Shown here one piece after another: positions 28,219 to 37,275 of a stretch of DNA of 64,000 bases (position 1 is its first letter; every line of letters starts with the position of its first letter). The notes under the pieces were generated by a model. It searched no databases, was not told the DNA's origin, and worked only from the letters and a program-made list of their open reading frames with translations. Position numbers and translations under genes: made by a program. This DNA comes from Citrobacter werkmanii NBRC 105721. Lineage in GTDB: Bacteria; Pseudomonadota; Gammaproteobacteria; Enterobacterales; Enterobacteriaceae. The stretch covers positions 62,001-126,000 of the forward strand of contig BBMW01000003.1 in the NCBI GenBank assembly GCA_000759755.1, in the 5' to 3' direction.

Positions 28219-29904
28219 ATGTACGAGTTTAATCTGGTGTTGCTGCTGCTTCAGCAGATGTGCGTGTTTCTCGTTATCGCGTGGCTGATGAGCAAAACGC
28301 GTTTGTTTATCCCGCTGATGCAGGTCACTATCCGTCTCCCGCACAAACTGCTTTGCTATGTCACCTTTTCCATTTTCTGCATTTTGGGCACCTATTTCGG
28401 GCTGCACATTGATGACTCTATTGCTAATACGCGTGCTATCGGCGCGGTGATGGGCGGACTGCTCGGCGGTCCCGTAGTCGGTGGTTTAGTCGGTCTTACC
28501 GGTGGCTTGCACCGTTATTCAATGGGCGGTATGACGGCGCTAAGCTGCATGATTTCGACCATTGTGGAAGGTTTACTCGGCGGGCTGGTGCACAGCGTGC
28601 TCACCCGTCGTGGTCGTACCGATAAAGTCTTTAGCCCACTGACGGCGGGTGCCATCACCTTTGTGGCTGAACTGGTACAGATGCTGATTATCTTATTAAT
28701 TGCTCGTCCGTTTGATGATGCGTTTCGGTTGGTCAGCAATATTGCCGCGCCGATGATGGTCACCAATACCGTGGGCGCAGCCCTGTTTATGCGTATTTTG
28801 CTCGATAAACGAGCGATGTTTGAAAAATACACCTCCGCTTTTTCCGCTACTGCGCTCAAAGTTGCCGCCTCTACGGAAGGTATTTTGCGTCAGGGGTTCA
28901 ACGAGGTTAACAGCATGAAGGTGGCTCAGGTGCTGTACGAAGAGCTGGATATCGGCGCGGTGGCGATTACCGATCGTGAGAAGCTGCTGGCATTTACCGG
29001 CATTGGTGACGATCACCACCTGCCTGGTAAACCGATTTCGTCGTCGTACACTCTACGGGCAATAGAAACCGGAGAGGTGGTGTATGCCGACGGGAATGAA
29101 GTCCCATACCGTTGTTCTTTGCATCCGCAATGCAAATTAGGCTCGACGCTGGTGATTCCGCTGCGGGGTGAAAACCAGCGGGTGATGGGGACCATCAAAC
29201 TGTATGAGGCTAAAAACCGCCTCTTTAGCTCGATCAACCGCACGTTGGGGGAGGGGATCGCTCAGCTACTTTCGGCGCAAATACTGGCTGGACAGTACGA
29301 GCGGCAAAAAGCAATGCTTACGCAGTCAGAAATAAAACTCCTGCATGCCCAGGTGAATCCTCATTTTCTGTTCAATGCGCTCAATACCATCAAAGCCGTG
29401 ATCCGCCGTGATAGCGAGCAGGCCAGTCAACTGGTGCAGTATCTGTCGACCTTCTTTCGCAAAAACTTAAAGCGTCCGTCGGAGATTGTCACACTGGCCG
29501 ATGAAATTGAGCACGTGAACGCCTATTTGCAAATTGAAAAGGCGCGATTCCAGTCGCGGCTGCAGGTGACCTTAACGGTGCCTGATGAACTTTCGTATCA
29601 GCAATTACCGGCTTTTACCCTGCAGCCCATCGTGGAGAATGCCATTAAGCACGGTACCTCTCAGTTACTGGATACCGGAGAGGTGTCGATTACCGCCCGT
29701 CGCGAAGGGCAGTATCTGATGCTTGATATTGAAGATAATGCCGGACTGTATCAGCCAACGTCTGAGGCCAGCGGGTTGGGTATGAATCTGGTCGATAAAC
29801 GACTGCGCGAGCGGTTTGGCGATGATTTTGGCATCAGCGTAGCGTGTGAACCTGACCGCTTTACCCGAATCACATTACGACTTCCTCTGGAGGAACAGGC
29901 ATGA
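28219..29904 (+). CDS. btsS: Pyruvate-sensing histidine kinase BtsS (LytS family)
   Basis: BtsS is an inner-membrane histidine kinase that in E. coli senses extracellular pyruvate and signals through BtsR to the pyruvate transporter btsT. The start at 28219 ([10 protein letters not shown]) matches E. coli and gives 561 residues. A longer in-frame ATG at 28072 is rejected. The N-terminus has the 5TM-5TMR_LYT membrane domain (residues 1-185), followed by a GAF-like region (about 220-360) and the LytS kinase core with [11 protein letters not shown] near residue 382. The stop overlaps btsR by 4 bases. Confidence 0.95.
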   Translation: MYEFNLVLLLLQQMCVFLVIAWLMSKTRLFIPLMQVTIRLPHKLLCYVTFSIFCILGTYFGLHIDDSIANTRAIGAVMGGLLGGPVVGGLVGLTGGLHRYSMGGMTALSCMISTIVEGLLGGLVHSVLTRRGRTDKVFSPLTAGAITFVAELVQMLIILLIARPFDDAFRLVSNIAAPMMVTNTVGAALFMRILLDKRAMFEKYTSAFSATALKVAASTEGILRQGFNEVNSMKVAQVLYEELDIGAVAITDREKLLAFTGIGDDHHLPGKPISSSYTLRAIETGEVVYADGNEVPYRCSLHPQCKLGSTLVIPLRGENQRVMGTIKLYEAKNRLFSSINRTLGEGIAQLLSAQILAGQYERQKAMLTQSEIKLLHAQVNPHFLFNALNTIKAVIRRDSEQASQLVQYLSTFFRKNLKRPSEIVTLADEIEHVNAYLQIEKARFQSRLQVTLTVPDELSYQQLPAFTLQPIVENAIKHGTSQLLDTGEVSITARREGQYLMLDIEDNAGLYQPTSEASGLGMNLVDKRLRERFGDDFGISVACEPDRFTRITLRLPLEEQA

Positions 29905-30620
29905 TCAAAGTGCTGATTGTCGATGACGAACCGTTAGCGCGGGAGAATCTGCGGATCCTGTTGCAGGAGCAAAGCGACATCGAGATTGTCGGGGAATGTT
30001 CGAACGCGGTGGAAGCCATCGGCGCGGTACATAAACTGCGCCCGGATGTCCTGTTTCTCGATATTCAGATGCCGCGTATCAGCGGCCTGGAAATGGTCGG
30101 TATGCTTGATCCCGAGCATCGCCCGTACATTGTTTTCCTGACCGCCTTTGATGAGTATGCGGTTAAAGCCTTTGAAGAACACGCGTTTGATTATCTGCTC
30201 AAGCCGATTGAAGAGGCGCGGCTGGAAAAAACGCTGAGCCGTTTGCGTCAGGAACGCACGAAGCAGGATGTATCGCTACTGCCCGAGCATCAGCAGGCGC
30301 TGAAGTTTATTCCGTGCAGCGGTCATAGCCGTATTTATTTGCTGCAAATGGATGATGTAGCGTTTATCAGTAGTCGTATGAGCGGCGTGTATGTCACCAG
30401 TAGCGATGGTAAAGAGGGGTTTACAGAGTTGACGCTCAGAACGCTGGAAAGTCGTACGCCACTACTGCGCTGCCACCGCCAATATCTGGTGAATTTAGCG
30501 CAGTTGCAGGAAATCCGGCTGGAAGATAATGGCCAGGCCGAGCTGATTTTGCGTAACGGGCTGACCGTTCCGGTGAGCCGTCGTTATCTTAAAAGTCTAA
30601 AAGAGGCGATTGGACTGTAA
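29901..30620 (+). CDS. btsR: LytTR response regulator BtsR
   Basis: BtsR is the partner of BtsS. The 239-residue protein has a receiver domain with D9/D10 and the phosphoacceptor D54 (L-F-L-D-I-Q-M-P), and K104 in L-L-K-P. A C-terminal LytTR DNA-binding domain covers about residues 135-237. Its start overlaps the btsS stop (ATGA). yehS follows after 46 bases, so the three genes form a btsSR-yehS unit as in E. coli. Confidence 0.95.
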   Translation: MIKVLIVDDEPLARENLRILLQEQSDIEIVGECSNAVEAIGAVHKLRPDVLFLDIQMPRISGLEMVGMLDPEHRPYIVFLTAFDEYAVKAFEEHAFDYLLKPIEEARLEKTLSRLRQERTKQDVSLLPEHQQALKFIPCSGHSRIYLLQMDDVAFISSRMSGVYVTSSDGKEGFTELTLRTLESRTPLLRCHRQYLVNLAQLQEIRLEDNGQAELILRNGLTVPVSRRYLKSLKEAIGL

Positions 30621-30666
30621 AACTGATACACTGCGCGCCATTGCATCACCGACTGTTGAAGGCTCT

Positions 30667-31137
30667 ATGCTAAGTAACGATATTCTTCGTAGCCTGCGCT
30701 ACACCCTGAAAGCGAACAATAACGACATGGTGCGTATTCTTGCGCTTGCTGACATGGAATCCACCTCTGCGGGTTTTGATACCTGGATGACAAAAGAAGA
30801 TGAAGATGGGTTTGTGCGCTGCCCGGATATCATTCTTTCCGGTTTTTTAAACGGTCTGATTTATCATCTGCGCGGGAAAGATGATTCAGCGCCGGAACTG
30901 GCGCTTGAGCGTCGTGTTAATAACAATACGGTGCTGAAAAAGCTGCGTATCGCCTTTTCGCTGAAAACCGATGATATTCTGGCCATTATGACCGAGCAGA
31001 AATTTCGCGTGTCGATGCCGGAAATTACCGCCATGATGCGCGCGCCGGATCATAAAAACTATCGCGAATGTGGCGATCAGTTCCTGCGTTATTTCCTGCG
31101 CGGTTTGACCTCTCGCGTACACAACGCGAAAGCATAA
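30667..31137 (+). CDS. yehS: YehS family protein (DUF1456)
   Basis: This 156-residue protein is made of two DUF1456 repeats, each with the pattern L-R-x-x-L-K-A-x-x-x-D-x-x-x-I (residues about 5-75 and 85-150). The start at 30667 (M-L-S-N-D-I-L-R-S) matches E. coli; an upstream in-frame start at 30610 overlaps btsR and lacks homology. The function is unknown. It is the third gene of btsSR-yehS. Confidence 0.9.
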   Translation: MLSNDILRSLRYTLKANNNDMVRILALADMESTSAGFDTWMTKEDEDGFVRCPDIILSGFLNGLIYHLRGKDDSAPELALERRVNNNTVLKKLRIAFSLKTDDILAIMTEQKFRVSMPEITAMMRAPDHKNYRECGDQFLRYFLRGLTSRVHNAKA

Positions 31138-31148
31138 CGAGAAAAACG

Positions 31149-31175
31149 GGCGACCACGATTAAAATCGGGTCGCC
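31149..31175. terminator. Convergent hairpin between yehS and yehR
   Basis: A stem of GGCGACC / GGTCGCC, continued by CGAT / ATCG across a one-base bulge with a TAAA loop, lies between the convergent 3' ends. The T-content after it is moderate, so it probably serves as a bidirectional terminator. Confidence 0.55.
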
Positions 31176-31181
31176 GGTCGT

Positions 31182-31640
31182 TTATTTCACTTCTTTAAAA
31201 CCCGCCGCTTCCATTACCGTTTGCATTTGCTTCATGCTGATGTTTTTATCGGCATTCTCAGATAGCTTCATCCCGGAGATGGCCTGCAACGATTTTATAT
31301 CGACCTTTTCCATATCGATGGTGACATTTTCTTGCGCGTAGGTGTCTGTATAGGTGAGCTTTTCTTCAATGCCCGGAATATTATGATATTTAGCGCTTAA
31401 GGCGTCGAAGACTTTTGCTGCTTCTTCTTTATTGCTGGCGCCGACAGACGCATAGCTGATTTTGCTTTCAGAAATTTGTTTCAGAACCTTATCGCCCTTA
31501 TAGGTGTAAGAGACGGTAATATCCGAGCCGTTAAGGTTGGCATTGAAAGTTTTCGTCTCTTCTTTATCACCGCAACCCGCGAGGGAAAAAACCAGAACAG
31601 ATGCCGCGGCGAGTGAAAGTAATTTTTGTAACGCTTTCAT
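31182..31640 (-). CDS. yehR: Lipoprotein YehR (DUF1307)
   Basis: YehR is a 152-residue lipoprotein with signal sequence and lipobox S-L-A-G-C (Cys23), followed by a DUF1307 domain. The start at 31640 (M-K-A-L-Q-K) is preferred over an ATG four codons upstream because GGAG lies six bases before it. The position after Cys23 (G-D-K-E) suggests possible inner-membrane retention under the aspartate +2/+3 rules, though Gly at +2 normally allows outer-membrane sorting. The function is unknown. Confidence 0.9.
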   Translation of the reverse strand: MKALQKLLSLAAASVLVFSLAGCGDKEETKTFNANLNGSDITVSYTYKGDKVLKQISESKISYASVGASNKEEAAKVFDALSAKYHNIPGIEEKLTYTDTYAQENVTIDMEKVDIKSLQAISGMKLSENADKNISMKQMQTVMEAAGFKEVK

Positions 31641-31809
31641 GTAAAACTCCATTTCATGAATATTGGATGCAAAATAATAGAGCCTGTGAATTTAATGGGC
31701 CCGTACGACCTTAATAGCAAAGCAGTATAGAATAAATCTAATCGTGATAACTGAGCAGTCCGAAAATAGAGTGAAGTGACGAGTTTAAGATTAGGGGAAA
31801 AGCTAACGC

Positions 31810-31837
31810 AAAAAAAAGCGCTGCCATTGCAGCGCTT
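31810..31837 (-). terminator. Rho-independent terminator of metG
   Basis: On the minus strand a perfect 9-bp stem AAGCGCTGC / GCAGCGCTT with a four-base loop is followed by an eight-base T-run. It begins 9 bases after the metG stop. Confidence 0.92.
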
Positions 31838-31845
31838 GATATATC

Positions 31846-33879
31846 TTACTTCACCTGTTGGCCAGGTTTTGCACCTTCGTCCGGGCTTAACAGGAAGATA
31901 TCTTTCCCGCCAGGACCTGCCGCCATTACCATACCTTCGGAAATACCGAAGCGCATTTTACGCGGTGCCAGGTTGGCAACCATAATGGTCTGGCGTCCAA
32001 TCAGGACCTGCGGATCCGGATAAGCAGAACGAATACCGGAGAAGACGTTGCGCTTCTCGCCACCGAGATCCAGCGTCAGACGCAGCAGTTTGTCAGAACC
32101 GTCTACGAACTCAGCGTTTTCAATCAACGCGACGCGCAGGTCAACTTTGGCGAAATCGTCAAAGGTGATGGTTTCCTGAATCGGATCGTCCGCCAGCGGG
32201 CCGGTAACCGGTGCGGCCGCGGCTTTCACCTCTTCTTTAGACGCTTCAACCAGCGCTTCAACTTGCTTCATGTCGATGCGATTGTAGAGTGCCTTAAAGG
32301 TGTTGACCTTGTGACCGAGCAGCGGCTGCTCGATAGCATCCCAGTTCAGTTCGCTGTTCAGGAAGGCTTCAACGCGTTCAGCCAGCGTCGGCAGTACCGG
32401 TTTCAGGTAAGTCATCAGAACGCGGAACAGGTTGATGCCCATTGAGCAAATTGCCTGCAGGTCCGCATCGCGGCCTTCCTGTTTAGCCACAACCCACGGG
32501 GCCTGTTCGTCAACGTAGCGGTTTGCCACGTCGGCCAGCGCCATGATTTCACGGATAGCTTTACCGAATTCACGGCTTTCCCACGCTTCGCCAATGACTG
32601 CAGCGGCATCGGTGAAGGTTTTATACAGTGCCGGGTCGGCCAGTTCAGCCGCCAGCACGCCGTCGAAACGCTTGGCGATAAAGCCTGCGTTACGGGAGGC
32701 CAGGTTGACCACTTTGTTGACGATGTCGGCGTTAACGCGCTGGACAAAGTCTTCCAGGTTCAGGTCGATGTCATCAATACGTGAAGAGAGCTTCGCCGTG
32801 TAGTAGTAACGCAGGCTGTCGGCGTCGAAGTGCTTCAGCCAGGTGCTGGCCTTAATAAAGGTGCCGCGAGATTTGGACATCTTCGCGCCGTTCACCGTCA
32901 CATAACCGTGTACGAACAGGTTAGTCGGCTTACGGAAGTTGCTGCCTTCCAGCATGGCAGGCCAGAACAGGCTGTGGAAGTAGACGATGTCCTTGCCGAT
33001 GAAATGATACAGCTCGGCGTCGGAGTCTTTTTTCCAGTACTCATCAAAACTGGTCGTGTCGCCGCGCTTGTCGCACAGATTTTTGAACGATCCCATATAG
33101 CCAATTGGCGCATCCAGCCAGACGTAGAAGTACTTGCCAGGCGCATTCGGGATTTCAAAACCGAAGTACGGTGAGTCGCGGGAAATATCCCACTGCTGCA
33201 GGCCAGATTCAAACCATTCCTGCATTTTGTTGGCGACCTGCTCCTGCAACGCGCCGCTGCGCGTCCACGCCTGCAGCATTTCGCTGAACGATGGCAGGTC
33301 AAAGAAGAAGTGTTCTGAGTCACGCATCACCGGTGTTGCGCCGGAAACGACGGATTTCGGCTCGATAAGTTCGGTCGGGCTGTAGGTTGCGCCGCAGACT
33401 TCACAGTTATCGCCGTACTGATCCGGAAACTTACATTTCGGACAGGTGCCTTTAACGAAACGGTCAGGCAGGAACATGCCTTTTTCCGGATCGTACAGTT
33501 GGGAGATAGTGCGGTTTTTAATAAAACCGTTCTCCTTCAGGCGCGTGTAAATCAGCTCAGACAGCTCACGGTTCTCTTCGCTATGCGTAGAGTGGTAGTT
33601 GTCGTAGCTGATGTCAAAACCTGCAAAATCAGTCTGATGCTCCTGACTCATTTCACCGATCATCTGCTCTGGCGTGATCCCAAGTTGCTGTGCTTTCAGC
33701 ATGATTGGCGTACCGTGGGCGTCGTCCGCGCAGATGAAGTTTACCTGGTGGCCGCGCATTCGCTGGTAACGGACCCAGACATCAGCCTGGATGTGCTCCA
33801 GCATATGGCCGAGGTGGATAGAGCCGTTGGCGTACGGCAGCGCGCACGTTACCAGAATTTTCTTCGCGACTTGAGTCAT
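31846..33879 (-). CDS. metG: Methionyl-tRNA synthetase
   Basis: MetG charges tRNA-Met and initiator tRNA with methionine. The 677-residue class I synthetase has the HIGH-type motif H22-L-G-H25, a zinc knuckle with C-P-K-C and C-E-V-C near residues 146-162, and K-M-S-K-S near residue 333. A C-terminal tRNA-binding (OB-fold) dimerisation domain starts at about residue 575. The start at 33879 (M-T-Q-V-A-K-K) matches E. coli; the three extra codons of the longest frame are rejected. It is divergent from mrp, as in E. coli and Salmonella. Confidence 0.97.
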   Translation of the reverse strand: MTQVAKKILVTCALPYANGSIHLGHMLEHIQADVWVRYQRMRGHQVNFICADDAHGTPIMLKAQQLGITPEQMIGEMSQEHQTDFAGFDISYDNYHSTHSEENRELSELIYTRLKENGFIKNRTISQLYDPEKGMFLPDRFVKGTCPKCKFPDQYGDNCEVCGATYSPTELIEPKSVVSGATPVMRDSEHFFFDLPSFSEMLQAWTRSGALQEQVANKMQEWFESGLQQWDISRDSPYFGFEIPNAPGKYFYVWLDAPIGYMGSFKNLCDKRGDTTSFDEYWKKDSDAELYHFIGKDIVYFHSLFWPAMLEGSNFRKPTNLFVHGYVTVNGAKMSKSRGTFIKASTWLKHFDADSLRYYYTAKLSSRIDDIDLNLEDFVQRVNADIVNKVVNLASRNAGFIAKRFDGVLAAELADPALYKTFTDAAAVIGEAWESREFGKAIREIMALADVANRYVDEQAPWVVAKQEGRDADLQAICSMGINLFRVLMTYLKPVLPTLAERVEAFLNSELNWDAIEQPLLGHKVNTFKALYNRIDMKQVEALVEASKEEVKAAAAPVTGPLADDPIQETITFDDFAKVDLRVALIENAEFVDGSDKLLRLTLDLGGEKRNVFSGIRSAYPDPQVLIGRQTIMVANLAPRKMRFGISEGMVMAAGPGGKDIFLLSPDEGAKPGQQVK

Positions 33880-34043
33880 AGTGGGCAATTACTTCTTTTG
33901 TAGTGAAAAGGGCTTTGATAGTACCAAAATGGTAATTACTGCGCCAAGCGATAAGGGCATTTATACGTAAATGAATAATTGTTGCGGTTGGAGTAAACTA
34001 CCTGGTGACTATTGTATTTTCAGAACAACAAAAAGGAGTCGGG

Positions 34044-35153
34044 ATGAACCCACAATCCCAGGCCAAATCACCAGAAACCCTGCGCGCGATGGTCGCCGGG
34101 ACGCTGGCGAATTTTCAGCATTCAACCCTGAAGCATAATCTGACGACGCTTAAAGCGTTGCACCACGTCGCCTGGATGGATGACACGTTGCACGTCGAGC
34201 TGGTCATGCCCTTCGTCTGGCATAGCGCGTTTGAAGCATTAAAAGAGCAATGCAGTGCCGATCTGCTGCGTATTACCGGCGCGAAGGCGATTGACTGGAA
34301 GTTGTCGCATAACATCGCGACGCTGAAGCGCGTGAAAAACCAGCCGGGTATTAATGGTGTGAAGAACATCATTGCCGTTAGCTCGGGCAAAGGTGGCGTA
34401 GGCAAATCCTCGACCGCGGTGAACCTGGCGCTGGCGCTGGCTGCGGAAGGGGCGAAGGTGGGCATTCTTGACGCCGATATTTATGGCCCGTCCATCCCGA
34501 CGATGCTCGGTGCGGAAAACCAGCGTCCAACTTCGCCGGACGGCACTCATATGGCGCCGATTATGTCTCACGGTCTGGCGACCAACTCCATTGGCTATCT
34601 GGTCACTGACGATAACGCCATGGTGTGGCGCGGCCCGATGGCCAGTAAAGCGCTGTTGCAGATGCTGCAGGAAACCTTATGGCCGGATCTTGATTATCTG
34701 GTACTGGATATGCCGCCGGGCACCGGTGACATCCAACTGACGCTGGCGCAGAACATTCCGGTAACAGGGGCGGTTGTAGTGACCACGCCGCAGGATATTG
34801 CGCTGATCGATGCGAAAAAAGGCATTGTGATGTTCGAAAAAGTCGAAGTGCCGGTGTTGGGTATTGTTGAGAATATGAGTATGCATATTTGCAGCAATTG
34901 CGGTCATCATGAGCCAATCTTTGGCACCGGTGGCGCGCAGAAACTGGCCGAGCAGTACCACACCCAACTGCTGGGACAAATGCCGCTGCATATTTCTCTG
35001 CGTGAAGACCTCGATCGCGGTACACCGACGGTTATCAGCCGCCCAGACAGCGAATTTACTGCTATTTACCGTGACCTTGCAGGGCGCGTAGCAGCGCAGC
35101 TGTACTGGCAGGGTGAAGTTATTCCTGGCGAGATTGCCTTCCGCGCGGTGTAA
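34044..35153 (+). CDS. mrp: Iron-sulfur cluster carrier protein Mrp/ApbC
   Basis: Mrp is a P-loop ATPase that carries iron-sulfur clusters to apo-proteins. The start at 34044, after AAGGAG, gives 369 residues as in E. coli. An N-terminal FeS-assembly (MIP18-like) domain covers about residues 10-100. The deviant Walker A G-K-G-G-V-G-K-S-S is at 115-123, and the cluster-binding C-S-N-C lies near residue 283. It is divergent from metG. A 265-base AT-rich gap with one long hairpin separates it from yehE. Confidence 0.95.
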   Translation: MNPQSQAKSPETLRAMVAGTLANFQHSTLKHNLTTLKALHHVAWMDDTLHVELVMPFVWHSAFEALKEQCSADLLRITGAKAIDWKLSHNIATLKRVKNQPGINGVKNIIAVSSGKGGVGKSSTAVNLALALAAEGAKVGILDADIYGPSIPTMLGAENQRPTSPDGTHMAPIMSHGLATNSIGYLVTDDNAMVWRGPMASKALLQMLQETLWPDLDYLVLDMPPGTGDIQLTLAQNIPVTGAVVVTTPQDIALIDAKKGIVMFEKVEVPVLGIVENMSMHICSNCGHHEPIFGTGGAQKLAEQYHTQLLGQMPLHISLREDLDRGTPTVISRPDSEFTAIYRDLAGRVAAQLYWQGEVIPGEIAFRAV

Positions 35154-35171
35154 TTTATCGCGTTAAATATT

Positions 35172-35206
35172 ATTCACCGCATCAATTATATATTGATGTG
35201 GTGAAT
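35172..35206. terminator. Long hairpin downstream of mrp
   Basis: A 15-bp stem (35172-35186 with 35192-35206, one G-T wobble) closes a five-base AT loop, 18 bases after the mrp stop. No T-run follows, so it may stabilise the mrp 3' end rather than terminate strongly. The rest of 35207-35418 is AT-rich; I see nothing further in it beyond the presumed yehE promoter. Confidence 0.5.
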
Positions 35207-35418
35207 ATATAAGATGAAGGGAAAATAGAGTATTGTTTATCCTACCTTAATAAAACATGATTTTTTCTGAATTAAATCCGTTATTCATCATTTAAATTGA
35301 TCATGCCTATCTCATTGATTTAGTATTTCAATTGGTTTTCGCGTGATAGTACATCTATCATTGCGCCAAATAACCACCCTGCATGTTAAATCGGGTTTAA
35401 TACAGGAACGACATTTAG

Positions 35419-35700
35419 ATGAAAAAAACTTTGTCGCTGGGAATTATAGTTCTGGCTTATGGATTAAGTCTTCCCACATTGGGCGCAGATACCGCAACCT
35501 TAACTATTAGCGGCACCGTTGTCGCGCCGACCTGCAGTACTGAAGTGGTAAATGCTCAACTTCAACAGCGCTGCGGCAACACCACCCACGTTTCCAGTAC
35601 CGAACAAACTGTCACGTCGGTGGCGAGGGGAGTAACAACGGAACTGGTGGCTATTCCGGGGAGCGATAATCGTCAAATTATCCTCAATCGCTACGACTAG
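35419..35700 (+). CDS. yehE: YehE family secreted protein (DUF2574)
   Basis: This 93-residue protein has a signal peptide ending near residue 23 (L-G-A-D). The mature part has two cysteines (A-P-T-C and Q-R-C-G) and ends N-R-Y-D, as E. coli YehE does. The early T-A-T-L-T-I-S-G-T-V-V-A-P-T-C segment recalls the first strand of a pilin fold, but the protein is too short to be a subunit. It precedes the fimbrial operon on the same strand and has its own terminator, so it is probably transcribed separately. The function is unknown. Confidence 0.88.
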   Translation: MKKTLSLGIIVLAYGLSLPTLGADTATLTISGTVVAPTCSTEVVNAQLQQRCGNTTHVSSTEQTVTSVARGVTTELVAIPGSDNRQIILNRYD

Positions 35701-35717
35701 AATATTCTCTTTCATAT

Positions 35718-35754
35718 AGCCCATATCACCTTCATGAATGATATGGGCTTTTTT
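35718..35754 (+). terminator. Rho-independent terminator of yehE
   Basis: An 11-bp perfect stem AGCCCATATCA / TGATATGGGCT with a 10-base loop is followed by TTTTTT. It separates yehE from the fimbrial operon. Confidence 0.92.
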
Positions 35755-35977
35755 ATTTATCCTAAAAATAAATATGAATGGTAAATTACGCTAACTTATT
35801 AATTGTGCAAATAAGTTTGGTTTCTATCTATTTGTTGCGATTATATTGCACGGAGTAACTTGTTTTAAATCAAAAAAACATTCCGTTTACATTGCGGTAA
35901 CGATTTAAACGTGTAGATTCTAGTTACAGGAATAACACCGCGTAACAAATCTAAATATATTGATTAAGGAAGATACT

Positions 35978-36532
35978 ATGAATCGTTCAATTATTGCTGC
36001 TGTATTGGCTGGCGTATTTTTGAGTGGTGGGGCTTATGCTGCTCCTGCAGAGGAACAAGGAACTTTGACAATTACTGGCGAAGTAACAGGTACCGCTTGT
36101 CGATTCGATAATGGGAATAACGTTTCTGCAATTGAATTAGGAAATGTACCTGCTTCGGCATTTCAAGGTTACGATGTTGGCGTTGATGTTCCATTTGGCG
36201 AAAATGAAGCGACAACACCAATGATTTTGGTATGCGATCCAACCAAAGATGTAATTATTAAAGTTGATGGTGCTGCTTTCGATTATAATGATGTTATCGA
36301 AAACACAGTGGCTCAGGGTTCTGGTGGTGCTACCGGTGTTGGTTTTAAATTATACCATAAAAATAAGTTAATTGAAAAAGACGGAAACTCAACGCTTGCT
36401 ATTTCTGATCTTAAATCATTAGGCGATAATAAATATGAGTTGCTTCTTTCTGCGCGGTATGCAAAAGCAGCAACTAACGTTTCTGAGGGTAAGGTAAACG
36501 GAACTGTAAAACTGATGGTCATCCAGGAATAA
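35978..36532 (+). CDS. yehD: Fimbrial major subunit (YehD/StcA)
   Basis: This is the probable major pilin of a chaperone-usher fimbria. The 184-residue precursor starts at 35978 after AAGGAAG and has a signal peptide ending A-Y-A at about residue 20. An N-terminal donor-strand segment (G-T-L-T-I-T-G-E-V-T-G-T-A-C) follows, and a second cysteine lies near residue 79 to form the pilin disulphide. The C-terminal beta-zipper strand is G-T-V-K-L-M-V-I-Q. It is the first of four genes (yehDCBA in E. coli, stcABCD in Salmonella). A strong hairpin separates it from the chaperone gene. Confidence 0.9.
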   Translation: MNRSIIAAVLAGVFLSGGAYAAPAEEQGTLTITGEVTGTACRFDNGNNVSAIELGNVPASAFQGYDVGVDVPFGENEATTPMILVCDPTKDVIIKVDGAAFDYNDVIENTVAQGSGGATGVGFKLYHKNKLIEKDGNSTLAISDLKSLGDNKYELLLSARYAKAATNVSEGKVNGTVKLMVIQE

Positions 36533-36534
36533 TG

Positions 36535-36564
36535 TTATGCCGGCAACCTTGGTTGCCGGCATAA
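36535..36564 (+). terminator. Intra-operon hairpin between pilin and chaperone genes
   Basis: TTATGCCGGCAACC pairs with GGTTGCCGGCATAA over 14 bp, with only two T residues between the halves, and AAAAT follows rather than a T-run. In pilus operons such a hairpin after the major-subunit gene normally protects its mRNA and lowers downstream expression. That role is inferred here. Confidence 0.7.
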
Positions 36565-36579
36565 AATAAGGAATGAAAA

Positions 36580-37263
36580 ATGAAGATGCTATGTGCGGTA
36601 ATCACATTATCAGTTGTTACACCAGTTCATGCAGGGATAGTGATTTATGGCACAAGAGTTATTTACCCCGCGGAAAAAAGTGAAATAACGCTGCAGTTAA
36701 TGAACCAGGAACAAAATGCCTCTCTGGTTCAGGCCTGGATCGATGATGGTAATACATCATTACCGCCAGAGAAGATTCAGGTTCCCTTTTTATTAACGCC
36801 TCCAGTGGTCAGGGTGCCGGGCAATTCAGGTCAACAGCTCAAAATCAAAAAAATGCCCAATACGTTGCCGAAAAATAAAGAGAGCCTGTTTTATCTTAAT
36901 GTACTGGATATTCCGCCTAATAACCCAGTAAATGCTGGCAAGAATGTTATAAAGTTTGCGATGCAGAATCGTATTAAATTATTTTACCGTCCGTCAGGTA
37001 TTGCACCAGTTAATAGTGCGACTTTCAAAAAAATAGTTTTGGTACGCAATGGTAAGAGTTTTATCATAAAAAATGACAATGCTAATTGGGTTACGGTAGC
37101 TGAGATAAAATTTGGCAGTGTGAAAATAAATGATAAATCAGTGATGGTCGCACCATTCTCTAGTGAACCCGTCATGGTTAAAAGTAGTAACGCTAACCAA
37201 TATAAATTAACCATTATCAATGATTATGGCAGCTTTATAAGTGATAGCGTCAGCTTGAAATAA
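36580..37263 (+). CDS. yehC: Periplasmic fimbrial chaperone (YehC/StcB)
   Basis: This PapD-type chaperone should bind subunits in the periplasm by donor-strand complementation. The 227-residue precursor has a short signal peptide ending V-H-A-G. The first Ig domain begins V-I-Y-G-T-R-V-I-Y-P-A, with the chaperone signature N-K-E-S-L-F-Y-L-N-V near residues 100-110 and a second domain from about residue 130. AAGGAATG provides the ribosome site. The usher gene follows after 12 bases. Confidence 0.9.
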   Translation: MKMLCAVITLSVVTPVHAGIVIYGTRVIYPAEKSEITLQLMNQEQNASLVQAWIDDGNTSLPPEKIQVPFLLTPPVVRVPGNSGQQLKIKKMPNTLPKNKESLFYLNVLDIPPNNPVNAGKNVIKFAMQNRIKLFYRPSGIAPVNSATFKKIVLVRNGKSFIIKNDNANWVTVAEIKFGSVKINDKSVMVAPFSSEPVMVKSSNANQYKLTIINDYGSFISDSVSLK

Positions 37264-37275
37264 CAGGAGCTGATT

